Positions 12,301 through 27,300 of a stretch of 64,000 nt of DNA are shown piece by piece. Made by a program: the position numbers and the translations under genes. Origin of the DNA: Gorsachius magnificus (taxonomy: Eukaryota > Chordata > Aves > Pelecaniformes > Ardeidae); contig CM067081.1 in assembly GCA_034008185.1 (NCBI GenBank), forward strand, positions 104,293,265 to 104,357,264. The letters are read 5' to 3'. Each line of letters begins with the position of its first letter. Positions within the stretch are counted from its first letter, which is position 1. Under the pieces are notes generated by a model, which made no database searches, was not told where the DNA came from, and saw nothing but the letters and a program-made list of their open reading frames with translations.

Positions 12301-15300
12301 CTCTCCACCAGTGTCTCATTTTTCAGGCTGAGATCATGACTTATATTCTTTGAATGCAGAATTTGAGAGTGATAAATTGGTATATGCATTTACTGACATA
12401 AGTACAATGGAGGAAATGGTGCAGTGTTGTCATAAAAGTGAAATACGAGAACACTAACCTGAAAACCACTGCTGCTTTGCAAATGAGTATTGATGTTGTG
12501 AATGTTCAGTATTTCAGTATTTTAAAAAGATCTGCGGTTTTGAAAACTATATGAACACGTTGTAGTAGGAAACAGGAACATCACTCATTCTCAAATAAAA
12601 TATTACCCATGTGTCAAAGTTAATTTAAAATTGCTCAACAACAAGAAACCTATATGTTTGCCCTTGATAGTTATTGCATGTAACCACATAGAAAAGAGGA
12701 TTCTTTCCCTGCTCTAGGACCTTTAGATATGTGATTGTTGCTGTATGATGTAGGTTGTAATTTGAGTTTGCCTGTTTGTGGTGGTTTTGCTTGTCTGTTT
12801 ATTGTTTGTTTTTTTTTCCCCCCCGCCCCACAATAGATTTACTTGTATGTAAATTAAAACACACTTGGATGTCTGGTGTAGATTCACTTGTGCGTCAACT
12901 TCGGACTATGCAGAAACAGAGTACCTTTTTGCATAAATCTGCACTGTGGGTCAAGAATCAAATTCAGTCTTCCTCTTTGGATGTTAAAAGGTAATTGTGA
13001 TGTACATGTCCACTTTGTAATATGTTGTTCTCCCAAACACACTAAGATCAGTGCTGTACTATTCTTTATTTAATTGACATCAGAGTTTTTTCAGCGTGTC
13101 AGTGGTGAGAGCTGTGGGTAGAGCATAACTTAAAACGCCATTAGTATAGCATGAATACAGCATTGATACATTAATACAATGCTATATACATTGTAAAAAA
13201 AAGTTTTCACTGGATAGTGCCAAACTTGTTTGCAGTGTTTTCTCCTTTTCTCAGCCTTCAGGTTTTGATCTCTGCAGTTAGTGATTTGTTGTCTAAGCTT
13301 ATGGAAGCTGATGGACAGTCTGGATATCTTGTGGGAGCTTATGTTGAGCATGTCACGCCAAACAAAACCGAGTGGGGGAAATTGCACGAATCTCTATCTG
13401 CTGAGGTATGAAAATGATAATGGACTTGCACGTGGTAGTCAATCTTACCTCAAGTCTCCGTCCTGTAGGGTGATAAGCATTCTTTATATTGACATGGCAC
13501 TGCAGTTAGGAATATGCATATGTCTGTGTAAAGGTTCTTTTCAGCTTCTGTCCATGACAGAGGACAGAATCTGTATGTTTATGACCCTGTTCAGTGTTAC
13601 TGGAGAAAATAAAAATTATGAAATTTTCTGCATGGAACACCAGCAACTTTACAATTCAGGAATTTTGGCAGACAGAATATACATCATGCAAATGTTCTTA
13701 GTTTTTATTCTTCTATGGGATTCATTTTGTGAAAGACACCAGCATCTGCAGAGGAACATGATACGCTGACTTATCAATAAAATGCTGGCATACATAGACT
13801 GGAGAGTGGGGAAAGACATAAATTCCCTGTCTAACAACCAATCTTCAGTAACCCTAGTATTTCCTGTAAAATATAAAGAGTTCTAAAGATACATATTTAT
13901 TTCTGAGGCAGCAATGCAGTTTCAAGTTACTGCTGTGCGTTTAGTTTTTTTTAATATGCTGGAGTGGGTCATCTTCACCATTGTGCTTTTGGTGTTAATT
14001 TGTATCTTTCATGGTTATTTTTTAGTAATTCTGAATTTTCAAGGTTAAACAGTTCATAGCTCTTCTGTGCATCATTAAAATGTCAATTATTTGTTCATGC
14101 TCTTTTTATGCACGTATTACAGTGGATGCACAAACCTCTTTTGGAAGGAAGGCTTAGTATGAATTGTGAACCTTTGGGATCACGTGTCAGGCTGTGTGGC
14201 ACAACTAAACTTCCAGGCCATCTGTGTACTTCAGCCTTATTAAGTAAAATGGTGCTACTTGTATTGCAAAATGGTATAGTCCATGGAGATGATGATGCTG
14301 AAAGAAAGAAAATCGACAATATAAGTAAGTTACAACGGTAAAACTTAAAGGAATTTGATTTTATAGTAGTTGCAAATTAACCTGAATTGATAACTAGAAA
14401 TGAATAGTTAAAGTTTGGTATATAGATATGAGAAATCATCCTTTTACCTTTTATTGTTTGGGTTTTTTTTTTCTTTAGTTCTCCTTTAAAAGTATAAGTA
14501 TGCACAAGTGTAGTGTTTATATTTCTATTTTTGTGATTATATACATGCTATCTCAACAGAACTTTGAATTTGGAGAAGCTTGAACTTACGATGAACTTTA
14601 AAGTTGTTCATTGCCAAAACACATGGTGCATTGGCATGAGTGGGCAGTGGGAACTTTATCCATGCCATCAAATAAATGCCTGAGTGTTTAGCCAGAATAT
14701 AAAGATATCTTGAGGCAGCAATTTTCTTAATTCCACCAGGTGGAGTCTTGTTTCTTTTTATTTACAGAATGCTCAAATTAGAGCCAGCATTATCACATTA
14801 ACAATTCTATCTCCAAAAGTCTCACCATGATGAGAAGTGTAGTTGTTCAGTGTGGGTGTTTGTAAGCTAATGAAGAAATCACATACTAACTAACCAAATT
14901 AATTTGGTTTTTTTCTGGACTTAGATCTTTATTGCCATCTGCAAGAAATATAAATATTAAAAAAAAAAAAAAAAGAGAGTAGAGAGGAGTTAAGAGTTCT
15001 TCTCATGCTTGATTTGCTTTAAAATCTCCTGAACGTCTAGGATAGAGTACTGTAGCCTTTTCCCCTCTTGTATTTTATGATGCAATTGCAAATAACCAGT
15101 TCATGCTCTGAAGCACCTGAGATTGCACGTGTCATCTTTTTAGTGCATTAAAACCAATACAAACCCAACAAAACCTTGACCTGAAACTTCTTGCTTATGC
15201 AATGAATATATTCAGCAGTTGCTTGTAAACAACAACCTTTGTTTAATTAGTTGCAGAGCTGTTGTACTCATTACAGTGGATTGAAGAATTGGAGAATCCT

Positions 15301-18300
15301 CCTTGTCTGCTTCTGGAATATCTTCATATGCTAGAAGAAATGCATATCACATATGAGAAGTTCAGTACGCTAAGTAATACAAGTAGTCTTCAGCAAACAA
15401 TATTTGATAGGTATGTAAGAACAAGTAAAACAAGCCTTAAATCTGTCTTCATAATTTGCATTGCATAGAGTATTAAGTGCCACCATATTTCCTTATATGT
15501 ATTGATTCAAACTGCATCTGAATGCAGTTTTGCTGTGAACTGTGCATCTTCTATATATTAACCAGGGTCTTTCTTCTTCTTTGAAGATCAGAGGAACATG
15601 GAAGACTCTGGTCCTTAACCATGGCTAAAGTGATTCATGCGGAAAACACTGTATCCTGTGAGACGAAACAACTTTTTAAGACAACAGAAGGGTACCTTAA
15701 TACTGCTGCCTATAATCTTTTAGTTTGTTGCAAATGTTGATAATGTTAAATGATACTGATTCTGATGAATGACAGCTGAAGACTGAAAATTTGGTAATAC
15801 CTGTGTATGGTATGTAAAAGCAAGACGCGGTTTAGTGTGTGGAATTAATTACATCATATTAGATCATTATGAACCGATTTGCATTTTGTTTACTAGTTAA
15901 ATTTTGGCGTTTGTTTCATTCTCGATGTCTTGCTTGTATAAATAGGTTTCTGCCATTAACAGAAGGCAGATTGCATACACTTCAGTGTCTATCGCCTTTT
16001 TTAATTGAGGAAGAAAAGAAAGAACTTGTCTTCCACTGTGTGGCCAAACTTATGACATGCACGCAGACAGAGCTTTCCAGCACTGATGGTGAGTATGTTG
16101 GTACCTCAGTCCACTTCATTGAAATTTAAGAACATTATTTTTTATTAATGTTTGGTTTTGAATAAAACGTGTTAACTGTAATAATACTGGTTTTCCTAGA
16201 AAAAAATGTCTTCTTGGTTTGCATATTTCTTCTAGACTGTTTGGTGTAGTAATTTTCTGCCTTATTAAGGAAGTACAAGCTATACTGCCTGGTACAAAAT
16301 TAGAAATAAAGGATTTAGACTGATATTATTAAAAGAATTTTGATATTGTTGTGCTTCTTGTTTGGTCTCTCTGATTTAAACACAGCTGTAAACATCAAAG
16401 TTTTCAATTAATCCTTTAGGTTTTACATAGCATGCAAAAATATTACTGTTGTCAACTGATAGTGTCATGATTGTCTTCAGATGCTTTAGTAAGACCCCTC
16501 TCACAGTTCATGTGTAATTTTTGAGTAATTCTTCCAGTGCATGGGACATAACGTGCTGAGTCAGAACTTCTGTGCATACACTTTCAGCAGCTTTTGAAAA
16601 ATTATTTAAAGGGGGCTCAGGTGTGTTATAATAATACTTTGGATATCCTTTAGAAAACCTTTCTATTTTCACAAACTTACTGCTTTTCAAGAAAATTCTT
16701 TGGAAAGGCTCACACATAGTCCTTCTACACGTTTCAGTTAGATGTCATTTAAAAGAAAGAACTTACTTTTTTTTTCCCCTCAGTACTGGTTTTGTGCATT
16801 AGACTGTGCTTGCATGTGCTCTTATTGATCAGTCTATATAAAAACTTGAAAGTTGATTTTGTATTTTTAAACAGGACTATGCTTACTTAAATTGAAAAAA
16901 CTGTCTTTGGTGACTTTAAACGGTGGACATCTGTCCCCTGGCAGTTTCCTCAGGTTTTCAGATGAGTTCTTCAAATGGATGTCCTCAAAGTGTGAAAAAT
17001 TTCAGTGTTAGTGTCATGCAGCAATTGAGAGGAATCTTGAATCTTTCTACTGTGGTAGTTTCCCTAACTCTTCGGATTTAGTTAAGCTTTCCTGGCTTTC
17101 TGAGTGAACTGGTGAACCAACCAAATGTGGCTGTGAAACTTTAAACAGAAAATGGGAAAAAAGAATCCTCACTCCCCCCTTGCTGTGGAGTGCTCTTGTT
17201 TTTAATGCTGGTTTCTTGTTGCTCTTGTAAATCATTGCACTGCTGCTGAAGTGAAGTGGGTTTCTTGTTTGTTTGTTTTTGTTGTGCTTAAATGGTACTT
17301 TAATTAACTCAGGTCTTTGTCATTATGCTCGTAAGAAATGTTCTTGTTCTCTGGTAAATCTAGATACATGCAGTTTTCCTTAAAAATGGAACACAGTGCT
17401 AGTGCAACAGTAGTACTTCACTCTGAAAGTAAAAATTAACACTTTTACGATAATATTGGAATTCACAACTCACAAGTAATTGCCCAAATTATTGCTTTGC
17501 ATACTGCATCTTTAGTAGCACAAATAGATTTAAATCTTAGGAGGTATTTTTCCTTTTTGTTAATTATATAAACCAACAGTTAATCTTAGGAGTTTTTGGT
17601 TGGTTTGAGGGTTGGTTTTGGTGTCTTTTAAGTTTGGGTTGGATATAGTATTTTTGATTTAACAATGGCATCTCTGGATTAAGTGTTCAAAGAAGAAAGC
17701 TTAGGTATTATCCAGACTATCTTATGATGTTAAGTTCAAATAAAATGATCCAGTCAGCTGACACACATTCAAATGTTTGTTTTGTCTTGATAATTAAGAC
17801 CTATTGAGTATGATATTTGTATTACATTATAGGAGCATTTGGGTGTCTTTCCATTTTGAACTCCTGCTTGAATGATAGAAGTATTGATTGTGATCACCTA
17901 CTACCTGGAATACTAAAAATCATAATATCTTGGAAAAATGATAATGTGGACAGCTTTCTCTTTAGCTGGTGGGTGCAACTTCGAGATGATTTGCCTTTTT
18001 TTTTTTTTTTAACTTCTATAACAAGATTTTAAAAATGCAGAGTGGTTATTAACTCAGACAGAATCAATTTGTAAGTTACAACTGCTATCCAGAGTTCCAG
18101 TGTTATGTTTTTAAGCCTTCGTAGAACTGGATTGCTCAGTTTAATACACCTGTCTTTAAGTATCTAATAAATCATACTGAAGAAAATTACCTGGGTGGTT
18201 GAAGGCTGGGAAACTGGGAGCTTTTCTAATGCACCTAGATGTCAACTGTTTTCAAAAGCATTCAGAACTGACCAGCTATCCAGATGTTGCGGATATTTAG

Positions 18301-21300
18301 TTCCAAATTCTGATTGGTTATTTAGGTAGCAGAAAGGAAAACTTGGATACCAAACTTAGATGTCTGGTTTTTAAAATTCTGAACCTGAAAATGTCACTTG
18401 GAAAGCTTCCAGCAAGCAGTGAAAACATACTGAAGTTCATTTGTCTTGAGTATAGTGAGAAAAATCCAGGCAACAAAGTCTTGAAATAATGTATACTATT
18501 TGGACACTTGAGGGCTTATATTTTATTTTTAAAATTAGTAACTCAAATGATTATTTTTCTTGCACTGATTTTAGTTAAAATTGCTACATTTCATAGTTTA
18601 TGTAAGTATATTACTTGAGTGAATATGTAAATTGTACAATTTTAGGAATCTGTACAACATGCAAACGAGCAAGTAGCTCTGACAGACTATTTTGTACCTG
18701 TTGACTGACTGACTTAGACTTGGCAGCTAATGTAATATTCTCTTCGAAAGACAGAGTATCAAAAGCACACAGGGCAGAGCCTGGTGCAAGACTAATTTGT
18801 CCTAAGAGGAGGAGTGAAGGCAAGAATATAAATACTTGTGTCTACAACATGAAGATATGTAAGCTTTTAGTTGTGTTTTTATTGCAGCAATCTGAAAGGA
18901 ACAAGTGCTCAGTTACTTGGTTTCAACATAGAGATTATCCGTTACCTGCCCTTGTTGCTGGAGTATTCCACAGCTCCTTTGGCTGATAATGAATGGGACT
19001 TTATCATGTGCTCCATGCTGGCTTGGTTAGAGGTAATATGAAAGAGACTGTTACTAACTGTTGCATTGCAGCTTTTAATAGGAGTGTCCTGATGCCCTCT
19101 GAACCTACTGGACTGATGCAGGGGAGAGGGGGGGGTTTAAAAACGTAGGCTATGAGATAACTAAATTTTTGTAATCTTCCTGGGCTGTCTGATCGACATT
19201 TCATCCTAAATCTTTGAAAGCCTTATGTTAAAAGTTTACCTATTTATTTACAAAGTGCAAAGCTGGGTATCAGGATGATACAGTAAAACATTGTAGAAGC
19301 TGTGCCACATAGCAATTGAATTTGAAGGAAGGTGCATGAGGATTGCCAAGAGGAATGGAAATCAAAGTGCTCCTAATAGTTCTTATTTAGAGTTTAGAAC
19401 ACAGTGGTCTTAGCAGTCTTTTTGTTTCATCTAATGTGTATGTTAACTTTCTAGTACTTTAGAGTCATGGTCAATATTAATAGCTGGGTACTCAGCATTT
19501 CAAAGATAACTTATTTTAAAAAGCGTCTCAGTTGAAATGCAGAACTAAGAAAATAAACTTTACCTACCGCGTAAGTGCCTAATGTTCCATCTCCAGTTTT
19601 GATGTACTTACCTTTTCAGATTATTCTCTGGATATGGCAGGCACATAGTTATCTCAGCTTAGCAAATATTTGACACAGTGTTAAAAAGAATTGCACAAAA
19701 TCCTTTTTTCATTGAACTTTGACCAAGGTCATGTGTGGCTTAAAAGCACGAGCAATACTGTATCTTCTGTTTCTTTTTGTATATGGAGCTGAAATTAACC
19801 ACCCCCTTCAAGTAATACAGTGGTTAGTAATTGCATTGGTAATTGAAGAATAATTTTGAAATGTGTCTGCTGTAGGTCTCTATGTTGAAAAATAATATCC
19901 CTTTAAGACTAAAGTCTAACATGACATGTAAAAATTAACTGAATCAGAAGCAGTCTGCATTTCAATATCTAAATGATCACATGAAACATCAAAATTATAT
20001 TCTAGTGCTGTTAGAAAACAGAGTGAACAGCTGACTATTTCTTTATTAATCAAATAAAGATACAGGATTTCTCACCCTCTAGCTTTTTGGTTTGTTTTTT
20101 TTTTTAAATAGTTATAGCACCCTCTGTCACTACACACTTTTAAGGGCCGTCTGGAAACTTCTGTGTGGCCTGTCTTGGTCTCAGGATTAATCTTCCTATC
20201 TATGCTGTATGTCCCTCAAAAATATATTTTTTTTAATTTCAAAAAAAACCCAACCCAAACAGCAAACTTGTATGAAAAACTTGTTGCATAGATTAAGTGC
20301 TTGGGAATATTTTTAATATTTAATGATACTCCTTTTTTTGGGGAAACTACTAAGAATAAAAATAAAAAGAAGGAGCTATGTTGGGGGTGAGGAAATATTC
20401 TCCCGATCGCCACTTCAATAATTTCTAGTTTACAATAGTAAGTTGCTGGTTTCCTTCTGCAATTTGGAAATACAAGCATGATGTTGGTACAGCTTTTATG
20501 TTTGGGAGAGAAAAGTGAGAGCACTTCACATATCAATTTTGGCTCACTTGGCTGCACAAGTACTCCAGATAAGCTACAACTGCGTACAATTCTGTTTGAA
20601 TGCACATAGTGGCAGTTTCTTTCTGTCGTTACAGAGAAGGTCATATGAGGGAAGCATTTGAGGATTCTAAATGTTGATGAGACTTTGAAATTATTTTCAG
20701 CAGGTCTTACTAAAGTACTGATTATATTTTTCAAGTTTTTTTCTTTTTTCCCCCAAATAGTTTTAAAATGGTCCGTGCAATTGAGTCGTATTTGAAATTA
20801 CACTTTCTGGTATAGACAAGGAATGTGAAACAGATATTTTAAAGCAAATTTATTGTTAAGAAATATTCCTTTTTTTTTTTTTCCTTCTAGACAACCAGTG
20901 AAAACCATTCGTTTTATCATGTCCCGCTTGTGCAGATTTTTGGTTGTGTCAGTTGTGACTTGGCATCTGCCCTTAGCACTTACTTTGAAGCTGCAGCTTC
21001 TGAAACTACTGAAAACCTTCCTGTGAATTTGATCAGTGAATGGAAAGAATTCTTTTCTGAAGGAATTCACAATTTGCTGTTACCTTTGTTGGTGAAAGTC
21101 ACAGGTGAGTATATGGCAAGGAGGGTAATAGTGGTAACTGTTGGGCTATTCTGAAATAGAACTCAAAGGGCTGTATTTTTTAATTTGTAGGAATATTATG
21201 TCAACATAGCTTATAAAACCTCACTTTTTTGAACACTTACATGCTAATTAGTAAAGTAATTGCACTTAATATTGTGACTTTTAAGATTAAATGGATTCTG

Positions 21301-24300
21301 ATAAGCAGAGTCTGAGTTGTTTCTAGTAATGCTTGTTTATGATATCCATACATTCTGTATCACAGCTTGTCTTTCTCTCTTTTAAATAGGAGAAACCAAA
21401 AATGCATCTGATGGCTCCTTTCAGAGCTCTGTGTTAACATCTTTGGGTAAAGCTCTAACATACATCTCAAAGGACCAGCTGTTAAACCATAAATTGCCAG
21501 CGAAGTTTGTTGCAGGCCAGAAAACAAATCTTCCAGATAAACTCCAGACTCTACTAAATACGTTATCTCCACTGTTGCTTTTTCGGGCTAGACCTGTACA
21601 GATTTCTGTCTACCATATGTTGTATAAGTAAGAATCAACAAATTTCTCACTTCCCTCTCCCCCCTCACCTTTTATTTTTAAGTGTGCTGTAGAACATGCA
21701 CTTATAGATGCGTTTAGCAAAGTCATGTTCTGTTATGAGAGAAAATCCTTAACTGGGCACTTGTGTTCTGTATTGGAGAACATTATATAAAGCTGCGAAT
21801 GCTAAATATAATTGTAAAAGTAGACTGAAAATATACTGAGAAATTTTACTGCAGTACATGAAGATACAATTTTATTTTATGTACCATAATTACATAGATG
21901 TCAGTATCATAACTATAAAGCTATTTTTAGCCCCTATTTTAACATTTAGAGAAACCTAAAATGTAAACTGAAATGTTCCAGGTTTTATCTGAGTCTGACA
22001 GTATCACTGAATAGTATGAACTTTTTATTTTCACTAGTTTGGATACGAAAATGAAGAAAGTGAATTAAGATGTGTAGTGTTCTTGTGAACTTTTTTGATA
22101 TCTCTAATACCAAAGGAGAGAATACAGAATTTGAAGAATAACGTGCATTTGACTCCTCAAAATGCAGATTGCGAGGCAGAAGGCTTAAGCACAAGAGGCT
22201 ACCATTTTCTTTCACTTATACTGAGGCACAAAGTTGCAGCAGCTTTATTCTGAGATAGAGAAGTTTATTTTAGCATGAATCAGGAAGTATAAAAGGTCTG
22301 GAAAAGAAACGAGGAAAGCTACATGCTCATTGGCAGTCATTCAGGAACCAACTTTGCAATGGTGACATGTCTCTTAAAGATTCTGTGTCGTTATTAAGGA
22401 ACAATTGCCATTATTTTATTGCTTATCATTAATGTTGACTTTGATAAGCAAAGAAATATGCATCACATACATTGAAATAGTTAAAATTAAATCTGATTTC
22501 CTTTCCGTATTTCTATAGATTAATGCCTGAATTGCCTAAATTTGATGATGAAGATCTCAAATCTTACGGTGATGAAGAGGAGGAATCGGCATTGTATGTA
22601 TTTTTTCCTCATGGTTTTTTATGATGGTTTTCTGTATCGTTAAAATGTGTTACACAAGCTGACATTTGCAGCAGAGTAGTCATCTGTCAGGAGGTGATAA
22701 AAGACAAAAAATGACATGGCTATGACAATAGGGTCATAAATAATGAAAATATTCAATATAATTGGTTTAGTCTGCCTTTGTGCTGAGACTGGAAACTATT
22801 TTGCAATTGTTTTCTAGGTACAGTTACTAGAGGAAGTGCAACATTTATGCTCTATATTGTAAAATCTTGACAGCTTTTTACTGGACTGCTGTATTCAGAA
22901 GGTGTCCAGCTGCACAGGAAATTCAGTTTCTTAAACCTCCAAAATTGACCTGAGTGTTTTATACAGCTTGAATCTGATAAAGTCACCAGTTTGAAGAAAG
23001 AATATGGTAACTGATTTAAAAGAATAATAATAAATTACCTCAGCCCAATGGTTAATACTTTTTTTTACTATGGAGCTGCAAAAGGCTTTTTAATCCAGTG
23101 CCAAAGCCCAAACCCAGCACATTCAGTGGTTAGGAGATCCAGTGTTCAGTTGCTCCTTTGTTGGTGTGACTTGACAAAGAAACAAAGAAAGCAAACCAGC
23201 TGTCCATGGTGTAGGTTAAATCAGCTCAGCCATAGACCACTTTCAGATTATGTGATCAGCATGCAGTTTATATCCGTCTTGCAAGAGTTAAAAGTGCCAA
23301 CTGTCCATTTCAGGAAAAAAAAAAATTTAAAATCTTAAAATCTAGCACTAATGTGTGAATCTGAAAGTAAATGTTCCTGTAATAAAAGGCCCCTTTTGTG
23401 TTCTACATACCTGGCTTTACTAACAGGTTTCTAGGAAAGCTGTGAATGTAAATTCAGTTAAAGCTCTGCTCAAGGTTTGACTTCACTATGCCAGATAACA
23501 TTTTTCCATAGATCACCTCCAGCGGCTCTTATGTCTGTCCTGGCCACTCAAGAACTCTTGCTAGAAAACATCCTGGAATGCATCCCAGTTGGAGAATTTG
23601 CAGTTATTCAGCCCCTGAGCGACGAGTTCTGCCTTGTTCTAGGATATCTTCTCACTTGGAAGTTAACATTAGCTTTCTTCAAAGCAGCTTCTTCTCAGGT
23701 ATATGTTGAGAGTCTTTTCCTTTTAACTGGATTTCTTAACATGCTTGGTTTGAGTCTTGAAGTTTCATCCAGCCTTTTTATTCTTTTAATTATGTGTCTT
23801 CCTACCTCTTGTTTTTGTGGAATTAGTGGAATTCTGAAAGCATCAATAGACTTAGATTTCTGCACTCCAGTAGTTAAGGATGGTAATATTAGAGTAATAA
23901 AGAATTTAGATTCATTAACAGCTGATTCTTTCTGGCATTTTCAAACAAGCTTGCTACATTTTATGATCTAATCATTCAAAATGGTGCAGAGAACTAAATC
24001 ACTCTTCTAAACACTTGTTCTGAATCACAGTCTTGCTTTTCCTTCCTGCAGGAACATATTTGTATTATTTACAGAGTAAGCTGTATTTGTTAAGTCTCAT
24101 CTGTGTGTTGTGTTTTGTTTTTAACACTCTCAGCTGCGGGTTCTCTACTCACAATACCTTAGAAGAACAAAAAGCTTGAATAAGCTGCTTTATCACTTGT
24201 TCAGGCTTATGCCTGAAAACCCTGTCTTTTCTGGGCCAACTTCAGAAGTTCCAAATAAGGACACAAAAACCTTCTTTACTGAAGAGCTTCATTTAGATGT

Positions 24301-27300
24301 CAAAGGTTAGTAAAAATTGTACTTGTGCATTTGAGAGAGTTTTGATATTGCTGAAGTTGAAATACGCTTTAAATATGCTTTTCTAAATACGTATTTAGAA
24401 AACCTTACCTATAAAATAGATCACACAGAGAAATACATACATATATTTAAAAATCTTTGACTAACATTCCCCATCTGAAGCTTAACCAAAGTTGAAATGT
24501 GTTGTGGTTTAACCTGGCTGGCAACTAAGCACCACGCAGCCGCTCACTCACTGAGAATTGGGAAAAGGAAGTAAGACCCATGGGTTGAGATAGAGACAGT
24601 TTAATAAGAGAGAAGAATAACAATAGTGATAACAATAATGGTAAGAGAATATACAGAATATATAAAACAAGTGATGCACAATGCAGTTGCTCACCACCCG
24701 CTGACCGATGCCCAGCCCGTCCCAAGCCGCGATCACTCCCCCCTGAGCCGCGATCACACAGCCCGTGACCGATCAACTAATCCCCCCGAGCATGACGTTA
24801 TATGGTATGGAATAGCTCTTTGGTCAGTTTGGGTCCTAGCTGTGCTCCCTCCCAGCTTGTTATGCACCTGGCCGAGCAGGAGAAGCTCAAAAAGTCCTTG
24901 AGTAGTCTGAGCACTACTTGGCAACAACTAAAAATATCAGTGTGTTATCAACATTCTTCTAGTACTAAATCCAAAACACAGCACTATGCTAGCTACTATG
25001 AAGAAAATTAACTCTATCCCAGCCGAAACCAGGACAAAATGTTTATCAGAAGAGTCAAGAAAAAAAAAAATCAACCAGGAAATTTAGATTATTCACTTAG
25101 GGCAGAAATAATACATCGCTACTATCTGAATCCTGAATGTATGCAGACTCCAAAATACTAAAAATGTGTGATCTATTTCTGGGACTTCTCTATTGCTTCC
25201 AGATATTTTTTTTTTTAATGCTAAATGGAATTTCTATTTTTTTCTTCTATTTTAATACATAAATAAAAAAATATGTTAATATCTGTTTTTTGAAATGTTT
25301 GAGATGTTAAATTGTGTGTTGTTTTCATCACACTGTTCAGAAGACCCAGTTAATCAACCATGATGAGAAAAGATACGCTGGGTTTTTTTAGCTGAGAAAT
25401 ATGAAAAAGATAACTACTTTTGAAAGTTACTTAATTGAAATTGTTATTTTATGTACCTGTATAGATGTAAGAAAAGATACTGAGTTTTCATTTCTTAATT
25501 TTTTTCTTGAACATCACTGTATGTTGCAGCACAATTTATCTGGATGACAGTAAGAAAGAATTACTAACACGACATCCCAAGAGAAAGGTTTCCCTTACCT
25601 CTTCAAGCACTTCTATAGAACACTGCAAACCTCAGACGTGCTCCAAACATCTTATTGTTTGCTCACTTTGGAGTGAGCATCTTGTCATTTCTAGACTATA
25701 AAATCAGTCTCAATTCCTGCTAGTCCACCTAGAGTTCATCTCGAAATTAGAAGATGAATTAGAAGATGAAATTAGAATTCCCTATTGTGAAGTGTTTGTC
25801 TAAGAAACACAGAAACCAGACAGATGGAGAAAGGCAGAGTCAAACAAGCACTTAGAGTAGCAAATATAGCAGGAGCATGTACATGAAATGCCAGTTACCA
25901 GAGTTATGTTGGTATCAAAATTTTTGTACGTGATGTGGAGGAACCAACATTTGTGACTAATGTGTTAAGAGTATTTCAACACCCTTTCTTTCCCTCCCAG
26001 GGACAGGAGTCCTGTCATCCCAGATCCCGCACTTGGCCTGCTCTGTGTACCATATAACGCTGAAAGACTTGCCAGCCATGGTCAGGCTTTGGTGGAATAG
26101 CTGTGAGAAACGTGTCTTCAATGTTGTAGATAAATTTACAAGCAAATATGTCAGCAGCGTGCTTTCTTCACAGGAAATCTCTTCAGTTCAGACTAGCACA
26201 CAGTTATTTAGTGGCATGACGGTCAGTGAGGCTTTCTGTCCTTTTTTTGATGTAGTTGTCTGCAAACATTTTGAGAAATGGTGCTTCTCAGAACCAGACT
26301 GTGTTACAGCGTTACAAAAATGATTGCATTTTTGTTGTTCTAAATGACTGATGAGAACATAACTTAGCTTGGTATCAATATATTAAGTTGATGTTTATTA
26401 ATATTCTGCTTGAAAAAAAATAGAAAAGAGCAGGTTTTATTATGTTGGAGAAGTTGAGGAGGTAAGTGGAAGATACTGCTATCAGTATACTTCTTTTTGG
26501 TTTATTAAAAAATGTAATCAATCAGTAGATTAAAAAATGACTGGTAATTTCTTTTTGATTTGCCAAGTTATGAGTGAATTTTTGTTTTCTTTGAAAAAAG
26601 TTTTCCTGGTCTAAGAAAAGTATTTAATGTGTGTAGTAAAGTATTTATAGTTTTTATATATATAAAGACTAGAGATGGTGCATATGTCTCTGGAGTTTTT
26701 TAATATGTGCATTTATTCATAGGTAAAAGCTCGGTCTGCAGCACGGGAAGTCATTGCTACCTATTCAGTTGATGATATATTTATTGAACTAATAATACAG
26801 CTTCCATCAAATTACCCACTGGGATCCATAACAGTTGAGAGTGGAAAGAGGGTTGGTGTGGCTGTACAGCAATGGCGCAATTGGATGCTACAGTTAAGCA
26901 CGTATCTTACACATCAGGTGAGTTTAGAGAAAGTCCACAGTTTTGAAAACTTAAGAGTCCTGATAATAGAGAAGTATTCCTAGGAATTTAATATTATTTA
27001 GATCCGAATAATGGATCTTACCAGTAGAGCTCAAAGGACTTCATAGAAATGGTCACTCTTCCATCTGCTTTTCTCCAGATGCTGAAACAGAGAGGTAAAA
27101 TTATCTGCCTAGTAAGTCCTGTTAAATCTGTAGCCAAAGTTGAAAATTTAGATCTCTTAAGACATGGGCCAGTGTTTGCCCCATGTGGCAATGCTATCTC
27201 AACTGTAATTTGGAAAAAAAAAAAAACCACAAACAAACCCAAAAACCCCAGTACATTTAATTCTCTAAAAGATGGTGGTTGCTGAAGTTGCATCATCTGT

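Noticed and set aside
13281..13769. 162-codon plus-strand frame overlapping an LTN1 exon
   Set aside because: It is in a different frame from the LTN1 exon at 13255-13405 and runs into the intron, so it is a shadow frame.
20216..20734. 172-codon minus-strand frame in an LTN1 intron
   Set aside because: It is antisense to LTN1, AT-rich and starts in poly-T/A sequence. No family resemblance was seen.
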